From contig CAYOEM010000007.1 in the NCBI GenBank assembly GCA_964402975.1, positions 62,001 to 126,000 of the forward strand: DNA of 64,000 bases, in the 5' to 3' direction. A program made the position numbers and the translations under genes. The notes under the pieces are model-generated. The model had not been told where the DNA came from. It did no database searches and was given only the letters and a program-made list of their open reading frames with translations. Positions within the stretch are counted from its first letter, which is position 1. The number at the start of each line of letters is the position of its first letter. Positions 23,950-32,674 of this stretch are shown piece after piece. This DNA is from CAMDKS01 sp964402975. Its GTDB lineage: Bacteria > Bdellovibrionota_B > Oligoflexia > Oligoflexales > RGVZ01.

Positions 23950-26262
23950 ATGGCATTCGAACTCCACGTAGCCGTGGCAACCCCACTGCACAAAACCTTT
24001 ACCTATAGCCACTCGGCATCCCTGGCACCGGGCATCCGAGTGCTTGTTCCTTTTGGAGCGAGCCCTAGCACTCTAGGCGTCATCGTGGACGGACCCAATC
24101 AAGCCAAACCCACAGGCCAGGAACGCACCTTCAAGCTTAAGCCTATCAAAGAGGTCTTAGACCAGGAGCCCGTCTATTCCGAGACCCTCTTAAAGCTAGC
24201 GAGCTGGATCGCAACTTATTACATGCACCCTCTAGGCGAGGTGCTGCGGACCATGCTCCCAGCCAGTGCGAAGAAGTCGACGAAAGTAACATTTGAAATA
24301 ACCGATGCTGGCTCCCGCGCACCAGATGAGGAAGACCTACGTCCGGGGATATTGTTCGCTAGAAAAAAAACGATCTCGTATGCAACGATTCGTAAAAAAC
24401 TCATAGACCGTGGTTTTACTGCACCTCAAATCGAGGAGTTGCTCAAATCCTGGATTAAGAAAAAATGGATCGCTCCCTATCGCGAAAAATCCATAAAAGC
24501 CCGCGATCAGGTGTCGACTTCGGCAGATGTCGATCAATCTTCTTCGATTCAAAGTGAACTCTTTCGAAAGCTAAACCAGCACCAGCAAGCCGCAGCTTCC
24601 AAAATCATAGCGGATGGGACTAGGCTTGAACATAACGCTGAGCGAAAACCTTTCTTGATTTTTGGGGTCACTGGCTCCGGTAAAACCGAAGTTTTTCTCC
24701 ATGTCATCAAAAGTGTTCTTGAGCAATCAGCATCACCTGACGGCACTCAAGGGCAGTCTTTAGTGCTGGTTCCGGAGATTTCACTGACTCCGCAGATGAC
24801 GAGGATATTTGAGGAACGATTTCCGGGGATGGTTGCCGTGGTTCACTCAGCCATGGACGACAGCGAACGCTGGTTTGAACTCGAACGAATCCGGCGCGGC
24901 GACGCGGCCGTGCTAATCGGCCCGCGCTCCGCAGTGTTTGGTCCGTTTGCAAATCTTAAGCTCATTATTGTCGACGAGGAACACGACGGAAGTTACAAAC
25001 AAGGAAGCGGACTTTTGTACAACGCGCGCGATGTGGCTGTTGTTCGCGCAAATATGGAGAATGCAACGATCGTCCTAGGGTCTGCGACCCCGAGCATGGA
25101 GAGTTGGCATAACGCCTTAAGCGGCAAATACCACCTAATCGAAATGCCCGAGCGAGTTAGCAGTAGACCTCTGCCTGAAGTTGAAACTGTAGGGGCAAAA
25201 CCAGCCTTCAAAGCCGTATCTTTCTTACAAGGCCGCTCGGAGGGCTCCGAGTCGAGTCCATTCTCAGACGATGTCATAAAGGCTCTTGGTGACAATCTTG
25301 CAAGAGGGCACCAAAGCATTGTACTGGTTAATCGACGAGGTTATGCCTACTACTTATTGTGCGTTGATGACCGTAAAGCATTTGGTTGTCCCAAATGCAG
25401 CATTAGTCTCAGCGTTCACGGCAAACGTAAAACATTAAGATGTCATTATTGCGACTACACCACCACGATCCAGCAAGTTCTGTCGGATTATCCTGACAAA
25501 ACATGGGCGATTGTCGGCTACGGCAGCCAGAAGGCCGAGGACCAACTCAAAAAGGCACTTCCAACAGCTCGAATAGCTCGACTCGATTCCGACACAGTAC
25601 AAGACCCCCACGTACTGCCTGAGGTCCTCGCTAAATTCCGCAATCGAGACATTGATATTTTGGTGGGTACCCAAATACTCGCCAAAGGGCACGACTTTCC
25701 TAACGTCACCTTAATCGCACTTCTGGAAATCGATCAGCTTCTAGGTCTGCCGGACTTTCGTGGCGGCGAACGAACATTTCAGCTTTTGGTGCAGGCCGCC
25801 GGTCGCTCTGGTCGAGGCGAACTACCCGGAAAAGTGATTGTACAAAGTCTCAGGGCAAAACACCCAGTGGTTCAAGCCGCACTAAAACAGGATTTCACGG
25901 CGTTTGCCAAGGACGAATTAGAATTCAGACGCGCCATGGGTTATCCTCCGTTTGGCCGCTTAATCCTTTTTGAATTCAACGGACCAGACCCCGTGAAACT
26001 TGACCGTTGGTGTCATGCCTTGGAGGTCATGATCTCACAAATGTTTGACAAGCATCCTGATCTTTCTCGCTCGGTCAAAGTACTTGGGCCAGCGCCTGCG
26101 CCCATCGAAATTATCCGAGGCCGCTCCAGGCGCACACTCATGGTTTTATCGGAATCCATGCAAAACTGCAGAGCTGTGGCAGGCGCAATTTTTAAGCACT
26201 CTGATCAAGCCCCTAGCGACATTCGCGTGAAAATTGACGTAGATCCCCAGTCAACATTGTAA
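23950..26262 (+). CDS. priA: Primosomal protein N' (PriA helicase)
   Basis: A superfamily 2 DNA helicase that restarts stalled replication forks. The 770-aa product has an N-terminal 3'BD ('VAVATPLHKTFTYSHSASLA'), Walker A 'GVTGSGKTEVFL', the DEEH box in 'IIVDEEHDGSYKQ', and late motifs 'LVGTQILAKGHDFPNVTLIA' and 'QLLVQAAGRSGRGELPGKV'. The zinc region keeps one four-Cys site ('CPKCSISL' and 'CHYCDY'). The other site is mostly missing: the first pair is reduced to one Cys ('LLCVDD') and the CPxCG pair is replaced ('QVLSDYPDK'). The gene is monocistronic or leads the next two. Confidence 0.95.
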   Translation: MAFELHVAVATPLHKTFTYSHSASLAPGIRVLVPFGASPSTLGVIVDGPNQAKPTGQERTFKLKPIKEVLDQEPVYSETLLKLASWIATYYMHPLGEVLRTMLPASAKKSTKVTFEITDAGSRAPDEEDLRPGILFARKKTISYATIRKKLIDRGFTAPQIEELLKSWIKKKWIAPYREKSIKARDQVSTSADVDQSSSIQSELFRKLNQHQQAAASKIIADGTRLEHNAERKPFLIFGVTGSGKTEVFLHVIKSVLEQSASPDGTQGQSLVLVPEISLTPQMTRIFEERFPGMVAVVHSAMDDSERWFELERIRRGDAAVLIGPRSAVFGPFANLKLIIVDEEHDGSYKQGSGLLYNARDVAVVRANMENATIVLGSATPSMESWHNALSGKYHLIEMPERVSSRPLPEVETVGAKPAFKAVSFLQGRSEGSESSPFSDDVIKALGDNLARGHQSIVLVNRRGYAYYLLCVDDRKAFGCPKCSISLSVHGKRKTLRCHYCDYTTTIQQVLSDYPDKTWAIVGYGSQKAEDQLKKALPTARIARLDSDTVQDPHVLPEVLAKFRNRDIDILVGTQILAKGHDFPNVTLIALLEIDQLLGLPDFRGGERTFQLLVQAAGRSGRGELPGKVIVQSLRAKHPVVQAALKQDFTAFAKDELEFRRAMGYPPFGRLILFEFNGPDPVKLDRWCHALEVMISQMFDKHPDLSRSVKVLGPAPAPIEIIRGRSRRTLMVLSESMQNCRAVAGAIFKHSDQAPSDIRVKIDVDPQSTL

Positions 26263-26287
26263 ATTTTCAGAGCACGAGCAGACTTAA

Positions 26288-26851
26288 ATGCAATCTCCCG
26301 ATCATCAACCCATATCAAAATTACTTCTGGCGTTCGTGGCGACTTGGGCTTTTGCAGAGTCTGGTTTTTGGTTTATTGCAGTTGATTTCTTACTCATACC
26401 TTATGCTCTAACGTATCCAAGGCAGTGGTTTAGGATTGCTTTAGTGGCCTGGATCGCATCTCACGTGGGTGGCGCTTTGTATTTCTGGTTCTGCCACCAA
26501 AATCTTGAACTCGCTGGCAGCATATTAAAAGTAACGCCTTTTGTTACAGAACGCATGCACAACCAAATTATCAGTATCTACGAACGCCACGGCGTTTGGG
26601 GAGCCATGGCACAGTCTTGGTCCTTCATGAGTTTTAAAATTTGGACTTATGAGGCTGTAAGACAAAACTTTTCTTTTGCGGCATTTTTTCCGATTGTTAT
26701 GATTTCTAGAGTCTTGAGGTTATTTGTGGTGAGTTGGGTCGCTTCAATAGCTTCACCCTGGTTGAAGCCTATTTGGATCATAAAAAAACCAATGTCATGG
26801 TGTATTTACACCGTTGTTTTTGTTTTTATGCTTATAATCATTGAGGCGTGA
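26288..26851 (+). CDS. YqaA/DedA-like inner-membrane protein
   Basis: The 187-aa product has four or five hydrophobic segments and the general layout of the VTT (SNARE-associated) domain: an early 'FAESGFWFIAVDFLLIPY', 'ASHVGGALYFWF' in the re-entrant-loop position, and a late 'MISRVLRLFVV'. DedA-type proteins move phospholipids or lipid carriers across the membrane. The following gene is a CDP-alcohol phosphatidyltransferase, which fits a lipid role. Sequence match is partial, so function is uncertain. Confidence 0.55.
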   Translation: MQSPDHQPISKLLLAFVATWAFAESGFWFIAVDFLLIPYALTYPRQWFRIALVAWIASHVGGALYFWFCHQNLELAGSILKVTPFVTERMHNQIISIYERHGVWGAMAQSWSFMSFKIWTYEAVRQNFSFAAFFPIVMISRVLRLFVVSWVASIASPWLKPIWIIKKPMSWCIYTVVFVFMLIIIEA

Positions 26852-26881
26852 AATATTTCCTCACCTGCAAAGGATATGTCG

Positions 26882-27574
26882 ATGAGTAACGAAGGTTTAA
26901 AAGTTGGCGATCGTAGGCCTATCCCAGCCCGGGAGTTCAATGTATCCAAAAACATAGCGCAACATCTGGCTAAGTGGGGCGCTACGGCAAACGGTATTTC
27001 CATTGCTGGAATGATCGCTGGGGTAATGGCGGGAGCAATGATTGCAGGGACCTCTGTATGGAGAGAATACTTTCCCTGGCTATATGCAGCAGGTGCTTTG
27101 CTAATTTTTATTAGGCTTTTAGCAAATATGTTTGATGGGATGGTGGCCATAATCCACAACAGACCAAATCCACTAGGCGAGATGTTTAATGACGTTCCCG
27201 ACCGCGTCAGTGATGCGGCTATTTTGATTGGCTGTGGATACAGTATTAATAGCTCACCCGAAGCCGGCTACTGGGCTGCCCTGTTTGCTGTCATGACGGC
27301 GTATGTCAGGGCTGTCGGTAAAGCTTGTGGAGCACCCCAAAACTTCTCAGGCCCGATGGCCAAGCAGCAGCGAATGTTTCTTTGTATCGCCACATGCCTC
27401 ATCTGCGCATTCGCACCCACGACTCTCGTACAGTTCCAAGGTGGATCGGAACTCAATGGCGGCTATCAGTCCATTATGGCGCCCGTTCTTTGGATTATAG
27501 CGGCAGGCTCCGCTTTAACCTGCGTCAGACGTCTCATTGGGATTAATGCCGCAATAAAATCTGCGGCTAGGTGA
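26882..27574 (+). CDS. CDP-alcohol phosphatidyltransferase family protein
   Basis: An integral membrane enzyme of phospholipid synthesis that transfers a phosphatidyl group from a CDP-lipid or CDP-alcohol. The 230-aa product has about six membrane segments and the family motif in modified form: 'FDGMVAIIHNRPNPLGEMFN' followed by 'DVPDRVSD'. The usual DG-x2-AR has Ile in place of Arg, and the third Asp position is Asn with an Asp next to it. I recall a subfamily with this pattern. The start at 26882 fits AAGGA 7 bases upstream; an ATG 6 bases earlier is too close. Substrate unknown. Confidence 0.75.
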   Translation: MSNEGLKVGDRRPIPAREFNVSKNIAQHLAKWGATANGISIAGMIAGVMAGAMIAGTSVWREYFPWLYAAGALLIFIRLLANMFDGMVAIIHNRPNPLGEMFNDVPDRVSDAAILIGCGYSINSSPEAGYWAALFAVMTAYVRAVGKACGAPQNFSGPMAKQQRMFLCIATCLICAFAPTTLVQFQGGSELNGGYQSIMAPVLWIIAAGSALTCVRRLIGINAAIKSAAR

Positions 27575-27595
27575 CTTTAAGATTGAATTCGAGAA

Positions 27596-28114
27596 TCAGG
27601 GCTTTTTGGTGCAGGTCACTTTTAGGTTGCCAGCATAACCTTTAACCTGCAGCCGACCACTCATCGTCGCGTTGTCGATTGACAGCAGCGTATTCGGCTT
27701 CGAAAAATCATACTCGGTATCAAATGATCCGGACGTGTTGGCTCCGGTCTTAACCTCTGTCTTGTCAGCAGACTGGTTCACTTCAACTCCGGACAATAGG
27801 ATCAATTCTTGATGCTTGTATCCTGACTTGCCTAGTGCAGAGAAGCTTGCGATGCGCAAGTTTTTGGTGGTCGTCTGAGCGTCGGAATAAATCCAAATGT
27901 AATCACTCGACCGCTCAGCATCGGTTGGCCGACATGTGTAATCGGACTGAATTGAAAATTGATCGGCAGCTTTGTTGATTCGCTGCTCTGACGTAATGTG
28001 ATCTCTCTGAGATACGCACCCGGCCGCAAAAAAGTTCAAAAAACATACGGCCACATGAACGTTTGGTCGTACTTTGGGCAAAAAACGTGAGGTTATGGTC
28101 AGTTTAGTGATCAT
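27596..28114 (-). CDS. Lipoprotein of unknown function
   Basis: The 172-aa product has a signal peptide and lipobox-like 'FFAAGCVSQRD'. The mature part contains two further cysteines and short strands such as 'LRIASFSALGKSGYKHQELI'; no domain recognised. GGAG lies 8 bases before the ATG at 28114, so 21 upstream codons in frame are not used. Convergent with the CDP-alcohol phosphatidyltransferase gene. Confidence 0.65.
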   Translation of the reverse strand: MITKLTITSRFLPKVRPNVHVAVCFLNFFAAGCVSQRDHITSEQRINKAADQFSIQSDYTCRPTDAERSSDYIWIYSDAQTTTKNLRIASFSALGKSGYKHQELILLSGVEVNQSADKTEVKTGANTSGSFDTEYDFSKPNTLLSIDNATMSGRLQVKGYAGNLKVTCTKKP

Positions 28115-28251
28115 CAAATTTTCTCCGTTTCTGCCAAAATCTTCGGTTGATTGCCTAATTTTAGGAGGCTTGCCCACATCAAGTCAAGGCAGTTCATTGG
28201 CTCGCCGGAAGTTTTTAGTTTAAAATTTAAGGCACCGGAGGCAGCCAGCTT

Positions 28252-28503
28252 ATGAATAAAAATAGCACGTTAGATCCCCAATTGAGCTCTACGAAAATTG
28301 ATTCACATATCACTCCAGCTCGAGGCCGCAGACTTTTGTCGTCTCGACGCAGAATTAGCCCCTGGCACTGGTTTGGCTGGCTAAGACGTAAACTCGTCAA
28401 ACGAAGCGATCGTGACTTCTACTCCTTGGCTGAAAAACGCAAACATCAGTACGCCAAAATGGCGCAACGCGCCGCCAACCACCATCACGGCTTTAAATTC
28501 TAG
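28252..28503 (+). CDS. Small basic protein of unknown function
   Basis: The 83-aa product is rich in Arg, Lys and His, with 'RGRRLLSSRRRISPWHWFGW' and 'RKLVKRSDRDFYSLAEKRKH'. No signal peptide or membrane span. GGAGG lies 10 bases before the ATG and a strong terminator follows, so it is a well-formed single-gene unit. Nucleic-acid or membrane-surface binding is possible on charge alone. Confidence 0.6.
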   Translation: MNKNSTLDPQLSSTKIDSHITPARGRRLLSSRRRISPWHWFGWLRRKLVKRSDRDFYSLAEKRKHQYAKMAQRAANHHHGFKF

Positions 28504-28531
28504 TTAACCCCGCGAATCACAGCGTGATCGA

Positions 28532-28564
28532 CCCAGCCATATACTCGTAATGGCTGGGTTTTTT
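28532..28564 (+). terminator. Rho-independent terminator
   Basis: CCCAGCCAT pairs perfectly with ATGGCTGGG around a 9-base loop, followed by six T. It ends the small basic gene. Confidence 0.9.
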
Positions 28565-28717
28565 GACTTAATAAGCCACCTATTTTTACATTGTTTAAAA
28601 CGATTTATAATTTGTTTTTTATCTATTTTAGCAACGTCTCAACTTTCCCGATAATTCTAAGGTGTGAGGCCGGATCATATCCCATGACCTGGCAAACTCT
28701 ACGGAGGGACGATCCAT

Positions 28718-29203
28718 ATGGAAAAAGATTTTACGAGACTGGTTGTCAAAGTGATGCGCTACAAAAAACTTATAGTACTGGGAGGGGCTCTAGCGGGTTT
28801 ACTGCTCGTAGCGGTGATTGCTGGACTCATCATGCTCATTCCCACTCAACAAATAAAAGTCGCAAGTTCTAGCGTTGCCGACTCGGCTACAACATTCGTT
28901 CAAACGACCGTTGGAAATAACCCAGAAGCCGGTTTACTAGGCCAAGCTCTGATGTGGGGCGCATCAACATATGTAGAGCTGACTTTGAATGAAGCCGCTC
29001 AAGGTAACCACATGGCAGCTCTGTCTTGTGTTGCCGCCATCGGTGGACCTTCGCCTGTGGACGTACTGCAGAACGTGAAATCGCGCCTAACTGACCAAGC
29101 ACTGTCTCAAAACATTGACGCGATTACCGAGCGAATCAAATCGAAAACAAGTGCATCTGGACCACCGACGAGACCGTGCCTGCAGTGGTTTGTGAATAGT
29201 TAA
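28718..29203 (+). CDS. Membrane-anchored protein of unknown function
   Basis: The 161-aa product has one strong membrane span near the N-terminus ('LVAVIAGLIMLI', after a Lys-rich start) and an extracytoplasmic domain of about 115 residues with two cysteines ('LSCVAA', 'PCLQWF'). GGAGG lies 10 bases upstream. The next gene, htpX, begins 27 bases after its stop, so it may be an HtpX partner or substrate adaptor; that is inferred from position only. Confidence 0.6.
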   Translation: MEKDFTRLVVKVMRYKKLIVLGGALAGLLLVAVIAGLIMLIPTQQIKVASSSVADSATTFVQTTVGNNPEAGLLGQALMWGASTYVELTLNEAAQGNHMAALSCVAAIGGPSPVDVLQNVKSRLTDQALSQNIDAITERIKSKTSASGPPTRPCLQWFVNS

Positions 29204-29230
29204 TCTAGCAATATAATGAGGAGATCATTT

Positions 29231-30118
29231 ATGGGACTTAGTAAACGGATACTTTTGTTTCTTGGCGTGAACGTGCTGATTATCGCCAGCTTGTCGATCG
29301 TCCTAGCACTCTTCGGAATTCAGCCTTACTTAAATGCTCAGGGTATCAATTACCAAAACTTGGTTATCTTTTGCCTCATCTGGGGTTTTGGTGGCGCATT
29401 CATTTCACTAGCGATCTCACGAATCATGGCAAAGTGGGCTATGGGAGTGAAGGTCATTGAAACAACAACCCTTGACCAAAACGAACGCTGGCTTCTAACA
29501 ACGGTCACTCAGCTTTCCGAGAAAGCCGGACTCCCTAAAGTGCCAGAGGTGGGAATCTATCAAAGTGATGACCCTAATGCATTCGCCACCGGCCCTACGA
29601 AATCTCGCGCCCTAGTCGCAGTTTCAACTGGCATTATGCAGAGAATGAACCGTCCTGAACTAGAGGCGGTCTTAGCCCACGAGGTGGCGCACATCGCAAA
29701 CGGCGACATGGTAACGATGACGCTGGTTCAAGGCGTGATCAACGCTTTTGTGATGTTCTTCGCGAGAACGCTGGCTTGGGCCGCAAGCCAATTTGTTGAC
29801 GAAGAAAAGCGCGGAGTAGTCAACATGGTGGCCGTCATCTTATTTGAGATCGCGTTCAGCATTCTTGGCATGATTCTCGTTGCCGCCTTCTCGAGGCAAA
29901 GAGAATTCAGGGCTGACCGCGGAGCGGCTGACTTAGTCGGCAGTGCTAAGATGAGTGCAGCGCTTGCGTCACTTCAGCGCATGATACACGTTGAAGAGCC
30001 TCAAGCCGCGTCGATCGCAGCACTGAAAATATCATCTAATAAAAAGTCAGGCATCGTCGCCTTGTTTTCTACGCACCCGCCTCTGGAGGAGCGGATCCGC
30101 CGACTCAGCGCACGGTAG
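29231..30118 (+). CDS. htpX: HtpX membrane zinc metalloprotease
   Basis: An M48B inner-membrane protease that degrades misfolded membrane proteins. The 295-aa product has two N-terminal membrane spans, the zinc site 'VLAHEVAHIANGDM', two more spans, and the third ligand region 'REFRADRGAADLVG'. 'DDPNAFATGPTKSRALVAVS' is typical of the family. Start at 29231 is set by GAGGAG six bases upstream; an ATG 15 bases earlier overlaps that site. A terminator follows. Confidence 0.95.
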   Translation: MGLSKRILLFLGVNVLIIASLSIVLALFGIQPYLNAQGINYQNLVIFCLIWGFGGAFISLAISRIMAKWAMGVKVIETTTLDQNERWLLTTVTQLSEKAGLPKVPEVGIYQSDDPNAFATGPTKSRALVAVSTGIMQRMNRPELEAVLAHEVAHIANGDMVTMTLVQGVINAFVMFFARTLAWAASQFVDEEKRGVVNMVAVILFEIAFSILGMILVAAFSRQREFRADRGAADLVGSAKMSAALASLQRMIHVEEPQAASIAALKISSNKKSGIVALFSTHPPLEERIRRLSAR

Positions 30119-30174
30119 TTTGCTGACTTTAATGGAAAGGAGACATCTAGAACGGACTAAAAATTAAAATTTAG

Positions 30175-30218
30175 ACCATAAAAAAAGGAAGACGCGTGAA
30201 GCGCCTTCCTTTTTTTAT
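30175..30218. terminator. Bidirectional terminator between htpX and the papain-like gene
   Basis: GGAAGACGC pairs with GCGCCTTCC (one A-C mismatch) and is flanked by seven A on one side and seven T on the other, so it works for both converging genes. Confidence 0.85.
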
Positions 30219-30233
30219 CAATGCTTAAAGTAA

Positions 30234-31052
30234 TTATTCTGCTGCATTCATGTAAAAGTATAGGGCTGCGTCGCCAGCGACAGAAGCTAACTGATTACAT
30301 CCCTGCTTTGACCAAGCAAAACCGCCATCACCCCAGTCCTCGCCCCATGAGTTGGCAATCAGGAACTCATATCCGCCATTCGGGGCTGGGCGATAACCGG
30401 CTAAAGTGACCATGTGATTTAATCCACGGCTTCCGCATGACGTAATTCGACCCTCGTTGTTGGGTGAGAAACTTCCTCCAGCGGCGACGGTGACAGCAAT
30501 CACTCCATAATCCACAATCGCCTGACGGAGCTCGTCAGCAGACGGAGCTTTTTTCTCCTCGCCAATCATTGCCCATCGGAGAGCTTTGGCAAACTTCGAG
30601 CCATTGCATGCGTATCGACCACTTGCGCGGTAGGGACAAAGCTCCTCTGTCGTTATTCCCTTTGACACTTCGAAGCGACCATCCATAAATCCGCCTCGAC
30701 ATCCATAAGAGTTACTGTCATTGACGAGGGCGTCCTGCTCCGCTAGGTCGAGAACATTACCTGCTGCACGTCCTGCAATGATAGACGCCGCTTCAAATGC
30801 CTTCGTTCTTGCAAATGACCAACAAGATCCACAGTTACCCTGATTTTTTATGGGAGTAACAAGGCCATGCTCTCGTGAATCATAACTTTCAGGCAAATCG
30901 GCCTGTACTTTGATCGTACGATATTCGGCTGGCATGTTTTTAGGGCGAGGAAGTAAGCCAGTGTGATAGGTCTTCCCTGAAATGGTAACGGTTCCGTTAT
31001 CAGCAAATGCTGTTGAGGCTAAAAACAGCAAACTAATTGCCAAAAATTTCAT
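30234..31052 (-). CDS. Secreted papain-family (C1A) cysteine protease
   Basis: The 272-aa product has a signal peptide ('MKFLAISLLFLASTAFADNG'), a short pro-region and a complete papain catalytic set: Gln and Cys in 'NQGNCGSCWSFARTKAFEA', His in 'GLNHMVTLAGY', and Asn in 'LIANSWGEDWGDGGFAW'. The disulfide-forming 'YGCRGGFMDG' block is also present. AAGGAG lies 7 bases before the ATG at 31052. The enzyme should be exported and active; the pro-region is much shorter than in eukaryotic cathepsins. It lies 143 bases downstream of a caspase-like gene on the same strand. Confidence 0.92.
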   Translation of the reverse strand: MKFLAISLLFLASTAFADNGTVTISGKTYHTGLLPRPKNMPAEYRTIKVQADLPESYDSREHGLVTPIKNQGNCGSCWSFARTKAFEAASIIAGRAAGNVLDLAEQDALVNDSNSYGCRGGFMDGRFEVSKGITTEELCPYRASGRYACNGSKFAKALRWAMIGEEKKAPSADELRQAIVDYGVIAVTVAAGGSFSPNNEGRITSCGSRGLNHMVTLAGYRPAPNGGYEFLIANSWGEDWGDGGFAWSKQGCNQLASVAGDAALYFYMNAAE

Positions 31053-31195
31053 AATGTGACTCCTTGTCAAAGTTTATCTTATGCCTCCAATTCTACTTTG
31101 AACTGGGACTTTTTCATAAAAATTTGTGCATAAAAATATTTTATGGGAATGCTCATTATCATCAAATAGAGTTGAGCATGATTTAAAATTTTATC

Positions 31196-32281
31196 TTATG
31201 AGTTTGCCGGCTGACCCATTAGAATCGCGATCAATCTAATCAGGAAGTCGCCTGAATTTTCGGGACGATCTTTCGATTGATTGCTCGAGGACTGCGGAAC
31301 AAATTGAGATTGAGGAGCATTTTCAGGGATCACGGCTGGGGCCACAGATGGAGTTTTACTGTTGCTCGCAACGGCGTCGTTTGTGGCCGTGCTGCCAGAG
31401 GATCCGCCATTAAATCTTTCATCTAGAATTGATGCAGGTATCGCTCGCCAGAGTGGGGTTTGCGATCCGCCCGCACCGGCAATGGTCGCTCTCTTAGCTT
31501 TTTCTAAAATTTCTGACAGTGTCGAGCTCGAATTGGAACGAATCGCATTCATAAGGCTCGCCGTAAAAAGGCCTCCAACTGATGCGCCGAGATCAGATGA
31601 ATATTCTGATGCTCTGGCGGCAGCGATCACAAGCCCTTCTGCAAACGGACGATCTGCGCCTCTGGCTTGGCTTCCACCGAAATTATAATTATCAAAAAGT
31701 CCGCGCTGAGCTCCAACGCCACTCGTGTTTGAGCTCTGTGTCATACTAGTTATGAAGTTTTCGATTGAAAAGTCTTCCTGTGAAGACCCGAGAAACATCG
31801 CCTGATTACCGTTCACACTTTGGCCACTGTGGCACGCATCAATAACTGCAATGAAACGCTTAAAAGCGGCCCCACCGGATCCGGACTGTATGGCAGACGC
31901 AACCTCGCGAATGGTAAACATTCCATTGCCCTGGCTCACAAGCTGCCCATTCTCAGCGCCATGACCAGCATAAAAAAACAGAACGGTCGATTGGGCTGAT
32001 ATTTTTCCGCCGATTTCACGTGCCTTCGCGAGAATCTGGGTCTTGCTAGCATAATTAATCGAGATGAGCTCATAACCAAGATTACTTTCTTGGATCATCC
32101 GACTCACGTTTTGAACATCTCTAGAAACACCTGGCAGATCGTTGGGACTACCAACAACGAATGCAATATTTTTTGCGGATTTGTCTGCGACTGTAAACTT
32201 GACCGCAGAGGAATGAGTCGACTCCTGTTGACCACAAGACGACACGGCCAAAGCTAATAGCATTGGTAGCCAAAATGGCAT
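31196..32281 (-). CDS. Caspase-like (peptidase C14) lipoprotein
   Basis: The 361-aa product has a signal peptide with lipobox 'ALAVSSCGQQ' and a caspase/metacaspase p20-type domain. Its catalytic pair is visible: His in 'VLFFYAGHGAENGQ' and Cys in 'FIAVIDACHSGQSVNG'. An N-terminal 'NIAFVVGSPNDLPGVSRDVQ' strand-loop is typical of the fold. A Ser/Pro/Gln-rich low-complexity region of about 60 residues ends the protein. Being membrane-anchored on the outside, it is unlike cytoplasmic metacaspases used in defence. GGAGG lies 6 bases before the ATG. Cleavage specificity (basic residue, by analogy) is inferred. Confidence 0.88.
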   Translation of the reverse strand: MPFWLPMLLALAVSSCGQQESTHSSAVKFTVADKSAKNIAFVVGSPNDLPGVSRDVQNVSRMIQESNLGYELISINYASKTQILAKAREIGGKISAQSTVLFFYAGHGAENGQLVSQGNGMFTIREVASAIQSGSGGAAFKRFIAVIDACHSGQSVNGNQAMFLGSSQEDFSIENFITSMTQSSNTSGVGAQRGLFDNYNFGGSQARGADRPFAEGLVIAAARASEYSSDLGASVGGLFTASLMNAIRSNSSSTLSEILEKAKRATIAGAGGSQTPLWRAIPASILDERFNGGSSGSTATNDAVASNSKTPSVAPAVIPENAPQSQFVPQSSSNQSKDRPENSGDFLIRLIAILMGQPANS

Positions 32282-32459
32282 CGGGTTCCTCCAAAAATCC
32301 TCTAAGATAAGTGCGTTCTAAGCGTATCGGAGAAACTTGTCAGAATGTTTAATAAAATCGATTTTCCTAATAAATTTATTTAGTTAAATCATCATAAAAA
32401 TTTATATGTCGCCAGATTTAGTGCGAAAATTGACCGATAGCAGAGCTAGTGTAGAAAAG

Positions 32460-32549
32460 TGGCGGAGAGAGAGGGATTCGAACCCTCGTTAGGGATTAAC
32501 CTAAACACGCTTTCCAAGCGTGCGCCTTCAACCACTCGGCCACCTCTCC
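32460..32549 (-). tRNA. tRNA-Ser (anticodon GGA)
   Basis: A 90-nt class II tRNA. The acceptor arm GGAGAGG pairs with TCTCTCC, followed by G and an encoded CCA. The anticodon loop CTTGGAAAG gives GGA, reading TCC/TCT. A long variable arm and the TTCGAATC T-loop are present. Confidence 0.97.
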
Positions 32550-32674
32550 AAAGATGCGGATTGAAGGAAAAGTGATATCTGATCCATTAGTTGCAGGTCA
32601 AGATAATTGGATCACCGGCGGGATTATTTGCTAATAAAACCCTGTGATTGCCTAATTCTTAAGCCCATAGCTTA

